From an uncultured Opitutaceae bacterium (GTDB lineage Bacteria > Verrucomicrobiota > Verrucomicrobiia > Opitutales > Opitutaceae): a stretch of 56,079 nucleotides of DNA. The notes under the pieces are model-generated. The model made no database searches, had not been told where the DNA came from, and saw nothing but the letters and a program-made list of their open reading frames with translations. Where the stretch lies: positions 1 to 56,079 of the forward strand of contig CAITEC010000070.1 in assembly GCA_903891325.1 (NCBI GenBank). Reading direction: 5' to 3'. A program made the translations under genes and the position numbers. Below, piece by piece: positions 8,938 through 16,805 of the stretch. Each line of letters starts with the position of its first letter. The stretch's first letter is position 1.

Positions 8938-9035
8938 TGTAGCCGGCCTCCTAGAGGCCGGTCCGGGGTTCCGTCTTCACTTCGTTTCGCCGGACAAGCC
9001 TGGACCCCTGACCGGCCTCTAGGAGGCCGGCTACA
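8938..9035. repeat. Nested palindromic repeat element, TGTAGCCGG ends (copy A)
   Basis: The outer arms 8938-8962 and 9011-9035 are perfect 25-bp inverted repeats beginning TGTAGCCGG. Each arm is itself a hairpin with stem GGCCTC-CTA-GAGGCC. A partly self-complementary core lies between them. It starts 12 bases after the htpG stop. A sequence-diverged copy with the same architecture is at 39589-39681. The design recalls REP/BIME or MITE elements, but no transposase is linked in this window. Confidence 0.88.
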
Positions 9036-9084
9036 ATGGGATCGCACGGTGATCGCATGGGATCACAAAAGATCACACGGGCAT

Positions 9085-9119
9085 ATAAAAAAGGCCGTCC
9101 CGCATCGCGGGACGGCCTT
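9085..9119 (-). terminator. Rho-independent terminator of the SWIB gene
   Basis: A strong GC hairpin (stem AAGGCCGTCCCGC with its complement, 9091-9119) is followed, read on the minus strand, by a run of six Ts at 9087-9092. It lies 22 bases beyond the stop of the SWIB gene. It may also act weakly on htpG transcripts coming from the left. Confidence 0.85.
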
Positions 9120-9141
9120 GAACTGAAAGGGATTCGCGGAA

Positions 9142-9411
9142 TCAGGAAACGTGGCCGGAGACCAGCTTGGTCATCTCGAACATGCTGACCTTGCCCTTGC
9201 CGTTGAAGACAACCTTCAGCGCGGCATCGGCATTGATCATCTTGCGGTCCTTCTTGTCCTGAAGGCTGTTCTTCTTGATGTACTCCCAGAGCTTCTTGGT
9301 GAGCTCGGTGCGGGGTAGCGGCTTGGCGCCGACGACGGCGGCGAGAGAGGCATCCGGGGTAACCGGGGCCATGAACTTAGCGTTGGGTTTACGAGCGGGT
9401 TTTTTAGCCAT
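9142..9411 (-). CDS. SWIB/MDM2 domain protein
   Basis: This is an 89-residue basic protein. A Lys/Ala/Pro-rich tail (MAKKPARKPNAKF) precedes one SWIB/MDM2 fold, with the family landmarks PLPRTELTKKLWEYIKKNSLQD, KKDRKMINAD and LKVVFNGKGKVSMFEMTKLV. SWIB domains are best known in eukaryotic chromatin remodellers, and single-domain versions occur in Chlamydiae, Verrucomicrobia and some other bacteria, where a role in DNA condensation or topology is suspected. The start is placed at the ATG at 9411; an upstream in-frame extension to 9444 lacks similarity to the family. It is monocistronic, with a strong terminator. Confidence 0.9.
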   Translation of the reverse strand: MAKKPARKPNAKFMAPVTPDASLAAVVGAKPLPRTELTKKLWEYIKKNSLQDKKDRKMINADAALKVVFNGKGKVSMFEMTKLVSGHVS

Positions 9412-9465
9412 AGTAAACTCTGGTCTAGGGCGCTTTGCCCCCAACGCAACGTTTTTCTAGAGGGA

Positions 9466-9490
9466 AAAATTCAATTCTCATAGGGAGAAT
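9466..9490 (-). terminator. Possible weak terminator after the ABC exporter operon
   Basis: Read on the minus strand, a short hairpin (ATTCTC at 9474-9479 pairing with GAGAAT at 9485-9490) is followed by a T-rich run at 9466-9470. It sits just past the stop of the 614-residue ABC half-transporter at 9504. The stem is only six A/T-rich pairs, so it may be weak. The same stretch must hold the SWIB promoter. Confidence 0.35.
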
Positions 9491-9503
9491 CCCGCCAAAC
9501 CAC

Positions 9504-11348
9504 TCAGGCGCCGTCCACGTCCATCTGGACAAACTGGCGGTGAAGCGAGGCGTACGAGCCGCCGGCCGCGAGAAGCTGCTCGTGCGTGCCCCGCTCGATG
9601 ATCCTCCCCTGGTCGAGCACGAGCACCAGGTCCGCGTGGCGGATCGTGCTCAGCCGGTGCGCGACAATGAAGCTCGTGCGTCCGCGCAGGAGCGTCGCCA
9701 GCGCCTTCTGCACGCGGGCCTCCGTAAGCGCGTCAATCGAGCTTGTCGCCTCGTCGAGGATCACGATCCGCGGGTCCGCAAGCAGCGCGCGGGCGAAGCA
9801 GATGAGCTGCCGCTGGCCCAGCGACAAACCCGCGCCCCGCTCGCCCACCTCCGTGCGCAGGCCGTGAGGGAGCGCGTCGAGGATGTCCAGCCAGTCCAGC
9901 CTCGCGACGGCGTCCCTCACCTCGGCCTCGGTGGCCTCCGGCCGGCTCAGCCGGATGTTCTCGAGCACGTTGCCGGTGAAAAGAAAGTTCTGCTGCTGCA
10001 CCATGCCCATCTGGAGGTGGAGCGACCGGCTGGTGACCTTGCGGATCTCAAGCCCGTCGATGAGGATCGCGCCCTGGGTCGGCAGGTAGAACTTTGACAC
10101 GAGGTTGATGATCGAGCTCTTGCCGCTGCCCGTGTGGCCGACCAGGGCGATCGACTGCCCGGGCTCGGCCGTGAAGCTGATGTCGTGAAGCACCATCCGG
10201 GGGGGGTCGTAGCCGAAGTGGACCCCGCGGAACTCCACCCGCGCCCCGACCGCGACCGGCCGCGGGTCGGGCAGGTCCCGGGCATCCGGGTCGTCCTCCC
10301 AGTCCGGCGGCATGTCGATCAACTGGAAAATCCTCTCCGCGCTGGCCATCGCGGTGATCGCCAGGTTGTACTGGTTGCCGATCGTCGTGATGGGTGAGAA
10401 GAAGAGGTTCGCCATCAGGAAGAACATGATCAGGTGGCCCACCTCCATTCCCCCGTGGAGCGCGCGCCAGCCGCCGAAGAGCAGGAGGATGGCCACGAAG
10501 AACTGGCTGTTGAGCTCGAGCAGCGGGGCGAGGATCGCCGAGGTGCGCGCAAGCGCGATATTGTAGCGGGAATGGTCGGCGAGGAGCCGCCGAAAGAGCC
10601 CGGCGTTCACGTCCTGCCGGACGAATCCCTGGGTGACGCGAATCCCGCTCACCGACTCGGCGAGCGTGGCGGTCACCCGGCTGAAGCTGTTCTGCGTGGC
10701 GCGGGTCAGCCGGCTGTACTTCATCCGGAAGTGGTTGTTGACCAGCCAGAGCACCGGGGCCATCGCGGCCACGACCAGGAAGAGCTTCCAGTCCCACCAG
10801 GCCATCAGGCACCCGGCAAACAGCATCTGCCCGCCCTGGACGGTCGAGGCGAACGCGACATCCTGGATGCCCACCCGCACCGCCTCCACGTCGGTGGTCA
10901 CGCGGCTGATGATCCGGCCGATCTTCATCCGGCTGAAGAACCGCATCGGCTGGCGCTGCACCTTCTCGAAGATTTCCGAGCGCAGGGCGTTGACGACCGT
11001 CTCGCCGATCTGGAGCGCATAGCGCTGCCGGAAGTGGAACATGCTGTCGGTGATGAAGGCCAGGATTGCGAAGCCAACCGTGCCGCGGACGATCCCCGGG
11101 ACGTCGCCGTGGGCGATCGGGCCCGAAATGATCCTCGCGGCGATCCAGGCCAGCGCGGTGAGCTGGGCGGAGCGGAGGGTGGTCAGCACCGCCAGGATCC
11201 GCACCTTCCTCCTGACGGGGGCCGTGTAGCCGAAGAGGCGCCGGATCAGCCCCCACTCGAGGGGCTTGAACTGCTCGACGTCCTCGTCGTCATCCGGCTC
11301 GCGGTAGACGAGCATGGGCTTGGCGGCCTTTGGATCCGTCCGGCTCAT
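9504..11348 (-). CDS. ABC exporter half-transporter, consensus ATPase site subunit
   Basis: This is a 614-residue fused membrane-ATPase protein of the MsbA/MDR/YheI-YheH exporter class. A type I ABC exporter membrane domain (about residues 50-340) precedes the ATPase. The ATPase has Walker A GHTGSGKSS (404-412), a signature that reads LSLGQ (508-512) instead of LSGGQ, Walker B ending ILDE with catalytic Glu533, and the switch His in IVAHRLST. Its start overlaps the stop of the upstream 645-residue partner by four bases, so the two are co-translated and very likely form one heterodimer. The substrate (lipid, drug or peptide) cannot be told from sequence. Confidence 0.93.
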   Translation of the reverse strand: MSRTDPKAAKPMLVYREPDDDEDVEQFKPLEWGLIRRLFGYTAPVRRKVRILAVLTTLRSAQLTALAWIAARIISGPIAHGDVPGIVRGTVGFAILAFITDSMFHFRQRYALQIGETVVNALRSEIFEKVQRQPMRFFSRMKIGRIISRVTTDVEAVRVGIQDVAFASTVQGGQMLFAGCLMAWWDWKLFLVVAAMAPVLWLVNNHFRMKYSRLTRATQNSFSRVTATLAESVSGIRVTQGFVRQDVNAGLFRRLLADHSRYNIALARTSAILAPLLELNSQFFVAILLLFGGWRALHGGMEVGHLIMFFLMANLFFSPITTIGNQYNLAITAMASAERIFQLIDMPPDWEDDPDARDLPDPRPVAVGARVEFRGVHFGYDPPRMVLHDISFTAEPGQSIALVGHTGSGKSSIINLVSKFYLPTQGAILIDGLEIRKVTSRSLHLQMGMVQQQNFLFTGNVLENIRLSRPEATEAEVRDAVARLDWLDILDALPHGLRTEVGERGAGLSLGQRQLICFARALLADPRIVILDEATSSIDALTEARVQKALATLLRGRTSFIVAHRLSTIRHADLVLVLDQGRIIERGTHEQLLAAGGSYASLHRQFVQMDVDGA

Positions 11349-13282
11349 GCGGCTCCCTCCTTCCCGCCGAGCGACTGGAGCGCCCGCCCGTCGGCGAGCT
11401 GCAGGTTTGCGACATGCAGGTAGGGGCCGGGCACCCGGATCAGCTCCTCGTGGGTCCCGCGCTGCACGATCCGGCCGTTGTCCATGACGATGATGAAGTC
11501 CGCCCGGCGCAGCGTGCTCAGCCGGTGGGCGACGATGAAGGTCGTGCGCCCGGTGATGGCGCGGTCGAGGGCGTCGAATATCTCGTGCTCCGTCTCGCTG
11601 TCGATGGCCGCCGTGGGGTCGTCGAGCAGCAGGATGGCCGGCTCGAGGAGGACGGCCCGCGCGATCGCCAGCCGCTGCCGCTGGCCGCCGGAGAGGCTGT
11701 TGCCGCTCTCCCCGAGGACGGTGTTGTAGCCCTGCGGCAGCCGCATGATGAAGTCATGGGCGGCGGCGATCCGGGCCGCCTTCTCGATCTGCTCCTGGGT
11801 GGCCTTCGGGTGCCCGAAGGCGATGTTGGCGGCGACCGTGTTCGAGAAAAGGAAACTCTCCTGGAAGACCAGCCCGATGTTCCGGCGGAGGTCGTCCAGG
11901 TCCAGCCGCCTCACGTCGATGCCGTCGATGAGCAGCCGGCCGCCCGTCACGTCGTGGAACCGGGGGATCAGTCCCATCAGGACGCTCTTGCCGGCCCCGG
12001 TCGCGCCCAGGATGGCGACGCACTGGCCCGGCTTCACCTCCAGGTCGATGTCCCTGAGGATGACCCCGTCCTTCCCGTCGGGGTCGGACGTCAGGACCGA
12101 CGAGAGCGTGGCCGACGGCGCCGATCCGTCGTAGCCAAAGGACACGTGCTCGAAGCGGACGGCCCCGTCGAGCCGCCGCCGGGAGATGGCGTCGGGCGCG
12201 TTCTTCACCTCGATCGGCGCATCGAGGATCTCGAAGACCCGCCGGGCCCCGATCAGCGACTGCTGGACCGAGTTGACGACGGCGACCACGTTGTTGACCT
12301 GGCCGGAGAACTGGTCGAGCAGGCCCGAGAAGACGACCAGCCCGGCCCCGAAGGGCAGCCGGCCGTGGACGACCAGCCAGCCGCCGTAGCCGAGGAGCAC
12401 AAGGGTGTTGACCCGGGTCAGGAGGCCCACGACCGGCGAAAACAGGCTCACCCGCCAGAAGATCCCGTTCTGCTGGTCGTAGACGGCGCGGTTCGCCGCG
12501 TCGAACGCCGCTCGGTTCTCGGGCTCCCGGCCGAAGCCGCGGGTGACCGCGATGCCCTGGACGCTCTCGGTGAGGTACTGGACCATCCGCTCGACGAGCG
12601 TGCGGTTGTGCGAGTAGAGCGGCTCCACCCGGCTGGAGAATCCATAGGCGATCACGACCAGCACCGGCGTCGTCGCCAGGCACGCGAGGGTGAGCCCGAG
12701 GTTCAGGCTCGCCATGTACACCACGTACACGGTCAGGGAAATCGCCATGATCAGGCTCTGGATAAGCACCTGGTCCACGAAGAGGCGGACGGCCTGCACG
12801 TCGCTCGTCACGCGGGTGATGATCGAGCCGGTGGTATTGGCGTCGAAGAACCGGAAGCTCAGCCGCTGGAGCTTGTCGTAGACCTCTCCCCGGAGGTCCA
12901 CGACGAGCTTCTGCTGGACGAGGATGTTCACCGAGACGGAATAGACGTAGTTGAGCACGCCGCGGCAGACCGCCAGCGCCAGGATCATCCCGGCGAGGAG
13001 CTCGAGCACCCGCATCCGCGGCCAGCTTTCCGGCAGCACAAGGTGGAGCCGGTTGGGCGAGATCGGCGAGTGCATGACCGCATGCCGGATGTAGTCGATG
13101 CCCAGCCCGGTGAAGCTCAGGCCGAAGATGCCCATCGTGAGCAGGACCAGCTGGATCCCCAGGACGCCCAGGCAGCGCAGCCGGTAGCGCCAGGCAAATC
13201 CAAAGAGCCGCGCCACCAGGGTCCAGTTCGACTGGACGGATCCGGATTTGGTTGGCGGCGTCTCGGTCATTTGGGGCGGCAA
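11345..13282 (-). CDS. ABC exporter half-transporter, degenerate ATPase site subunit
   Basis: This is a 645-residue ABC exporter half-transporter and the first gene of the pair. The membrane domain is followed by Walker A GATGAGKSV (426-434), a canonical LSGGQ (530-534) and Walker B ILLLDD, where residue 555 is Asp in place of the catalytic Glu. Combined with the partner's altered LSLGQ signature, this assigns one consensus and one degenerate ATP site, as in TM287/288-type heterodimers. An insertion (about residues 385-400, SVLTSDPDGKDG) precedes the ATPase core and looks like a linker loop. Expression is from a promoter upstream of 13282. Confidence 0.93.
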   Translation of the reverse strand: MPPQMTETPPTKSGSVQSNWTLVARLFGFAWRYRLRCLGVLGIQLVLLTMGIFGLSFTGLGIDYIRHAVMHSPISPNRLHLVLPESWPRMRVLELLAGMILALAVCRGVLNYVYSVSVNILVQQKLVVDLRGEVYDKLQRLSFRFFDANTTGSIITRVTSDVQAVRLFVDQVLIQSLIMAISLTVYVVYMASLNLGLTLACLATTPVLVVIAYGFSSRVEPLYSHNRTLVERMVQYLTESVQGIAVTRGFGREPENRAAFDAANRAVYDQQNGIFWRVSLFSPVVGLLTRVNTLVLLGYGGWLVVHGRLPFGAGLVVFSGLLDQFSGQVNNVVAVVNSVQQSLIGARRVFEILDAPIEVKNAPDAISRRRLDGAVRFEHVSFGYDGSAPSATLSSVLTSDPDGKDGVILRDIDLEVKPGQCVAILGATGAGKSVLMGLIPRFHDVTGGRLLIDGIDVRRLDLDDLRRNIGLVFQESFLFSNTVAANIAFGHPKATQEQIEKAARIAAAHDFIMRLPQGYNTVLGESGNSLSGGQRQRLAIARAVLLEPAILLLDDPTAAIDSETEHEIFDALDRAITGRTTFIVAHRLSTLRRADFIIVMDNGRIVQRGTHEELIRVPGPYLHVANLQLADGRALQSLGGKEGAA

Positions 13283-13323
13283 ATTAGCGGCCCCGCGCCG
13301 AAGATTAAAGAAGGAAGATGGGG

Positions 13324-13872
13324 TTAACGCTGCGACTGCTGGTCCATGCGGTCAGCGGCCTCCCGCGCCAGCCGGCGGCGACGGACCTCCGCGGCGATCG
13401 CCTGCAGCCTGCGCTGCTCGTCGGCGGGCGTCGGGTTGAGGACCGTGCTGACCCCGGGGGGAAGCGCGCCAAGTATCGCCGGGTTGCCGGCGGCGAAGGA
13501 TTGCACCTTTGGCTTGCGCAGCGAGAGGGTCATCAGCCGGCCGCCGTTCAGGACGGTCACCATGTCCCTGTCGGGATCCGCGGACTTGACGACAAAGGGC
13601 GCGCCCCCGCCCGTGTCGTTCAGCCCGACCCACCTGCTGGTCTTTTTCGCCGCGTCGAAGATGCAGAAGCGGAGACCGTCGGCCGTCGGCATGATGCCGT
13701 GGAGCTCCAGGGGCTCGTTCTCGGCCGCCGCGCCGCCGCCCCCGGCCGCGGGGTTGGGAAGGAAGGGCGAACCATCCGCGTCCTGGGCCCAGGCGCGCCC
13801 GGCCACGCTGAGGCCGAAGAGGAGGGCTGCTGCCCATCGGCAGTGTCGGGCTCGGACTTTCATGGAGGGCAT
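13324..13872 (-). CDS. Hypothetical secreted protein
   Basis: I do not recognise this 182-residue protein. An N-terminal signal peptide (basic RARH, hydrophobic AAALLFGLSVAG, then ARAWAQ) suggests export to the periplasm. The mature part starts with a Gly/Ala linker and then a small domain (EPLELHGIMPTADGLRFCIFDAAKKTSRWVGLND) that reads like the short pilus-assembly or PilP-like beta domains. It ends in a charged Arg-rich helix (EQRRLQAIAAEVRRRRLAREA). Starts at 13872 or 13863 are both possible. It is transcribed toward the ABC exporter, 41 bases away, and may be its operon leader or independent. Confidence 0.65.
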   Translation of the reverse strand: MPSMKVRARHCRWAAALLFGLSVAGRAWAQDADGSPFLPNPAAGGGGAAAENEPLELHGIMPTADGLRFCIFDAAKKTSRWVGLNDTGGGAPFVVKSADPDRDMVTVLNGGRLMTLSLRKPKVQSFAAGNPAILGALPPGVSTVLNPTPADEQRRLQAIAAEVRRRRLAREAADRMDQQSQR

Positions 13873-13920
13873 GGCACCCTGCCAGACGCAAACGGCCCGG
13901 TCAAGTGACGACAAAAGTGA

Positions 13921-13978
13921 GGGGCGGCCCAAAACAGATTCGGAGGAACCCCCTCCGAATCTGTCTTGGGCCGCCCCT
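13921..13978. terminator. Long hairpin terminator downstream of hsp20
   Basis: A near-perfect inverted repeat (GGGGCGGCCCAAAACAGATT pairing with its complement, one T-G mismatch) forms a stem of about 25 pairs around AACC. It lies 19 bases after the hsp20 stop on the minus strand and ahead of the secreted-protein gene. The T tract is short (TCACTTTTG), so termination may be moderate. Confidence 0.75.
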
Positions 13979-13997
13979 TTAGGGATGGGGATCGCGC

Positions 13998-14438
13998 TTA
14001 GCTGACCGCGATCTTCCGGGGCTTCACCGCCTCGACCTTCGGGAGCGTGACCGTGAGGACGCCGTTCTCGTAGGTTGCGCCGACCTTCTCGGCCTGGATG
14101 TCGGCCGGGATGCTGATCGACCGGTTGTAGGAGATCGACTCCTCGCCGCCGCCGGACTGCTGCTGTTTCCGCGTGGCGGAAATCGTCAGGCTGCCGTCGA
14201 CGACCTCGAGGTTGATGTCGGCCTTGTTCACACCGGGGAGATCGGCGCGGACGTAGGCGTTGTCCTTGTCCTCCGAGAGATCGACCGGGAACTGGGTCCC
14301 GCGGTCAAGGCCCTGATAGGCGGCCTCAAACCAGCGGTCGACCTCGCTCTCGAGTCCCGTCCAAGGGCTGCGGCTCAGGGAGCCGACGACCGGAGAGAGG
14401 CTGCGGGTGTTGGGTTGGATATATCGAATGATACGCAT
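13998..14438 (-). CDS. Small heat shock protein, Hsp20/alpha-crystallin family
   Basis: This is a 146-residue holdase chaperone. A short N-terminal arm (MRIIRYIQPNTRSLSPVV) leads to an alpha-crystallin domain with DLSEDKDNAYVRADLPGVNKADINLEV (about 63-90) and the conserved GVLTV of the last strand. The C-terminal VKPRKIAVS carries an I-x-V-like tail motif used in oligomerisation. The ATG at 14438 is preferred: upstream in-frame sequence to 14516 is not family-like. It stands alone, with a 20-bp palindrome about 105 bases upstream that may be a regulator site. Confidence 0.93.
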   Translation of the reverse strand: MRIIRYIQPNTRSLSPVVGSLSRSPWTGLESEVDRWFEAAYQGLDRGTQFPVDLSEDKDNAYVRADLPGVNKADINLEVVDGSLTISATRKQQQSGGGEESISYNRSISIPADIQAEKVGATYENGVLTVTLPKVEAVKPRKIAVS

Positions 14439-14543
14439 TGTGTTTGTTTTCTGTTTTGAAGATTTCGACTCGCCCTCTCCATTGCACCCGGAGTGCCACC
14501 GGCGCCTTGAATGCAACCCATTGGACTTTAAAGGGTTGAATAA

Positions 14544-14563
14544 ACTACTGGAATTCCAGTAGT
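14544..14563. promoter_or_regulatory. Perfect 20-bp palindrome upstream of hsp20
   Basis: The sequence ACTACTGGAATTCCAGTAGT is an exact palindrome without spacer. It lies 106-125 bases upstream of the hsp20 start in a 305-base intergenic region, and about 180 bases ahead of the toxin-antitoxin genes. It does not match the CIRCE or HAIR heat-shock operators. A dimeric repressor site is plausible. The rest of this intergenic region shows no gene. Confidence 0.5.
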
Positions 14564-14714
14564 GAAATTTTGCCCCTCATCAGTGTCCCAGGTGTGCGAG
14601 TCTGTCATCCCTGCCGCATGCGTTAAGAACTACGCTCGGTTGCGGAAATAGGGCCGCAGTCACAATGGCGGTGGATCGCTGAGCCAAAGCCTGAGATTCG
14701 AATGAAACTTGATT

Positions 14715-14735
14715 TGTACGGCAAATTGCCGTACA
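14715..14735. promoter_or_regulatory. 21-bp palindromic operator of the TacAT-type module
   Basis: Two perfect 10-base arms (TGTACGGCAA and TTGCCGTACA) flank one central A, eight bases before the chosen antitoxin start. Antitoxins of the DUF1778 ribbon-helix-helix family autorepress by binding palindromes over their own promoter, so this is the obvious operator. The position leaves no room for a Shine-Dalgarno sequence before 14744. Confidence 0.75.
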
Positions 14736-14743
14736 TTAATTTC

Positions 14744-15061
14744 ATGAAGATTCCCGCCCGAAAGCTCCCCGCCGCGGCCCCTGCCGCCCGGGTGCGCTCG
14801 ACCGCCCGGCTCGAGGCTCGAATTCCGCCCGAGCTGAAGGAAATCGTCGAGGAGGCTGCGACCATCGCCGGGCACACCTCCGTGACGGATTACATTGTCC
14901 AGACCTTGCGGGTGAACGCCTCCCACACTGTCGAAATGTCCCGGCGAAGCCGGCTCGATGCGGCTGACTCAAAGGCCTTTGTCCGGTCGCTTCTGACACC
15001 AGGCAAGCCCACTGCGGCTTTGCTGGCGGCGTTCGCACACTACCGCAAGCAGGTGCGCTGA
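14744..15061 (+). CDS. DUF1778 (TacA-like) antitoxin, ribbon-helix-helix
   Basis: This 105-residue protein would neutralise the following acetyltransferase toxin and repress the operon. The DNA-binding ribbon-helix-helix reads RSTARLEARIPPELKEIVEEA, then AGHTSVTDYIVQTL. The C-terminal part (DSKAFVRSLLTPGKPTAALL) matches the toxin-wrapping tail of TacA, with its D-x-x-x-F-x-x-x-L pattern. An upstream ATG at 14702 would put the palindrome inside the coding region, so 14744 is preferred. The stop overlaps the toxin start (TGATG). Codons are less GC-biased than in neighbouring housekeeping genes, which fits mobility. Confidence 0.88.
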   Translation: MKIPARKLPAAAPAARVRSTARLEARIPPELKEIVEEAATIAGHTSVTDYIVQTLRVNASHTVEMSRRSRLDAADSKAFVRSLLTPGKPTAALLAAFAHYRKQVR

Positions 15062-15573
15062 TGCCCTATCGCTTTGAGCCGTTGGACCCGGAGCGTCACG
15101 ACCGCTCAGGATTCCAGTCCTCCGTACCCGCGCTGACGGCCTACCTTCAGCAGCGGGCGCGCAAGGATGCCGAGAGGCATTTGGCTGTTACGTTCGTAAT
15201 GGTTGAAGAGTCAGCCCCGGCCATCATCGCTGGCTACTACACCCTGTCCAATTACACGGTGGAACTTGCGGAACTGCCCGGTGAACTGACAAAGCGGCTG
15301 CCGCGCTATCCCCGCCTGCCCGCAACGCTGATCGGACGCCTGGCACGCGACGAGAGATTCCCGGGCACAGGGAAACTCCTCCTGATGGACGCCATTCTTC
15401 GTTCGTACTCCCAGACAGAAACGAGTGGTTCAATCGCAGTCATTGCTGATGCCAAGGATGGGGCTGCCCTCCGGTTCTACACTAAACACGGCTTTCTGCG
15501 TCTGGGTTCTGAGTCTAACAGGGTGTACTTGGCAATGAGCAGCATTCGCCAGCTCGGGACCTATCCGGCTTGA
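15061..15573 (+). CDS. GNAT acetyltransferase toxin, TacT-like
   Basis: This 170-residue GNAT-fold enzyme belongs to the TacT/AtaT toxin type, which acetylates the amino group of aminoacyl-tRNA and blocks translation. The acetyl-CoA loop has the R-x-x-G-x-G form (RFPGTGKLLL, about residues 99-108). The late segment RFYTKHGFLRL holds the conserved catalytic Tyr of this family. The N-terminal YRFEPLDPERHDRSGFQSSV and ARKDAERHLAVTFV are typical of the TacT group. It is translationally coupled to the antitoxin. Confidence 0.9.
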   Translation: MPYRFEPLDPERHDRSGFQSSVPALTAYLQQRARKDAERHLAVTFVMVEESAPAIIAGYYTLSNYTVELAELPGELTKRLPRYPRLPATLIGRLARDERFPGTGKLLLMDAILRSYSQTETSGSIAVIADAKDGAALRFYTKHGFLRLGSESNRVYLAMSSIRQLGTYPA

Positions 15574-15643
15574 GTCCCGTGGGATGCACCCGCGCCAAGC
15601 GTTGCCTTGTGGTCCGGGCTTTTCCGTGGCTCACTGGGCCGCC

Positions 15644-16804
15644 ATGAGCTTTGACTTCCAGACGCCCCACGAGCGCAGGGGGACCGACTCCCAGAAGTGG
15701 CAGAAGTACGCCGGCCGCGACATCCTGCCCATGTGGGTGGCCGACATGGATTTCCGCTCGCCGCCGGCGGTCATCGAGGCCCTCAGGAGCCGCGTGGACC
15801 AGGGGATCTTCGGCTATGCCCGGCCGGTGAAGTCTACCGTGGACGCTGTCGTCGACGCACTCGCGCAGCGCTATGCGTACCGGATCGACCCGTCCTGGAT
15901 TGTCTGGCTTCCCGGGCTTGTCGTCGGGCTCAATGTCGAGGCGCTCGGGCTCGCCGGGCCGGGCGAGCAGGCGATCAGCTGCACGCCGGTCTATCCCCCC
16001 TTTCTTTCCGCCCCCCGGAACACTGGCCGGGAGACGCTTGCCGTCCCGCTCGCGCTCGACTCCGCGCGCCGGCGCTGGGAGATCGATTTCGAGGCTCTTG
16101 AGCGGGTGGTCACCCCGCGCACGCGCCTGTTCTTCCTTTGCAATCCGCACAACCCCGTGGGTCGGGTCTGGAGGCGCGATGAGCTGGTCCGCGTCGGCGA
16201 GTTCTGCGTGCGGCACAACTTGATCCTCTGCTCCGACGAGATCCACTGCGACCTGATCCTCGACCCGTCCCTCCCCCACCTGCCGACCGCCACCCTCGGG
16301 CCGGAGATCGCCGCCCGCACAATCACCTTCATGGCGCCGAGCAAGACCTACAACCTGCCCGGGCTCGGCACCTCTTTTGCCGTGATCTCGGACCCCGCGC
16401 TGCGGAGGGATTTCATCCGGGCAACCCAGGGGATCGTCGCGGAAGTGACGGCGCTCGGCTTCGCCGCCTGCGAGGCCGCCTACCGCGACAGCGAGGACTG
16501 GCGCCAGGCCCTGCTCGGCGAGCTGCGCGCCAACCGCGACACCCTCCTCGACTTCATCGCCCGCGAAACCCCCGGGATCCGCTCCGAGGCGCCGATCGAG
16601 GCGACCTACCTCGCCTGGCTCAATGTCGAGGCGCTCGGGCTGAAGCACCCCGCCGCCCATTTCGAGGCCCACGGCGTGGGCCTGAGCGACGGGGCGATGT
16701 TTGGCGCCCCGGCCGGCCGCAACGTCCGGCTGAACTTCGGCTGCACCCGCGCCACGCTGGCGGAGGCCCTCCGCCGGATGAAGGCCGCCGTCGCGGCCGC
16801 CTGA
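15644..16804 (+). CDS. PLP-dependent C-S lyase/aminotransferase, MalY/PatB family
   Basis: This is a 386-residue fold type I aminotransferase-like enzyme, close to the 390 residues of E. coli MalY. The start MSFDFQTPHERRGTDSQKW and the WVADMDFRSPP segment are family hallmarks. The PLP lysine is Lys234 in SKTYNLPGL, with NPHNPVGRVW and SDEIHCDL binding the cofactor. The family cleaves cystathionine or cysteine to pyruvate, ammonia and a thiol. The ATG at 15644 is used because the 20 residues before it are not family-like. The glycosyltransferase gene follows after one base, so they are likely co-transcribed, though a functional link is not evident. Confidence 0.92.
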   Translation: MSFDFQTPHERRGTDSQKWQKYAGRDILPMWVADMDFRSPPAVIEALRSRVDQGIFGYARPVKSTVDAVVDALAQRYAYRIDPSWIVWLPGLVVGLNVEALGLAGPGEQAISCTPVYPPFLSAPRNTGRETLAVPLALDSARRRWEIDFEALERVVTPRTRLFFLCNPHNPVGRVWRRDELVRVGEFCVRHNLILCSDEIHCDLILDPSLPHLPTATLGPEIAARTITFMAPSKTYNLPGLGTSFAVISDPALRRDFIRATQGIVAEVTALGFAACEAAYRDSEDWRQALLGELRANRDTLLDFIARETPGIRSEAPIEATYLAWLNVEALGLKHPAAHFEAHGVGLSDGAMFGAPAGRNVRLNFGCTRATLAEALRRMKAAVAAA

Positions 16805-16805
16805 C

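Noticed and set aside
11330-13327. A 665-codon open frame on the plus strand opposite the ABC exporter
   Set aside because: It is an antisense shadow of a clear ABC transporter gene. Its translation is dominated by Asp, Arg, Gly and Val typical of GC-rich antisense frames, with no domain.
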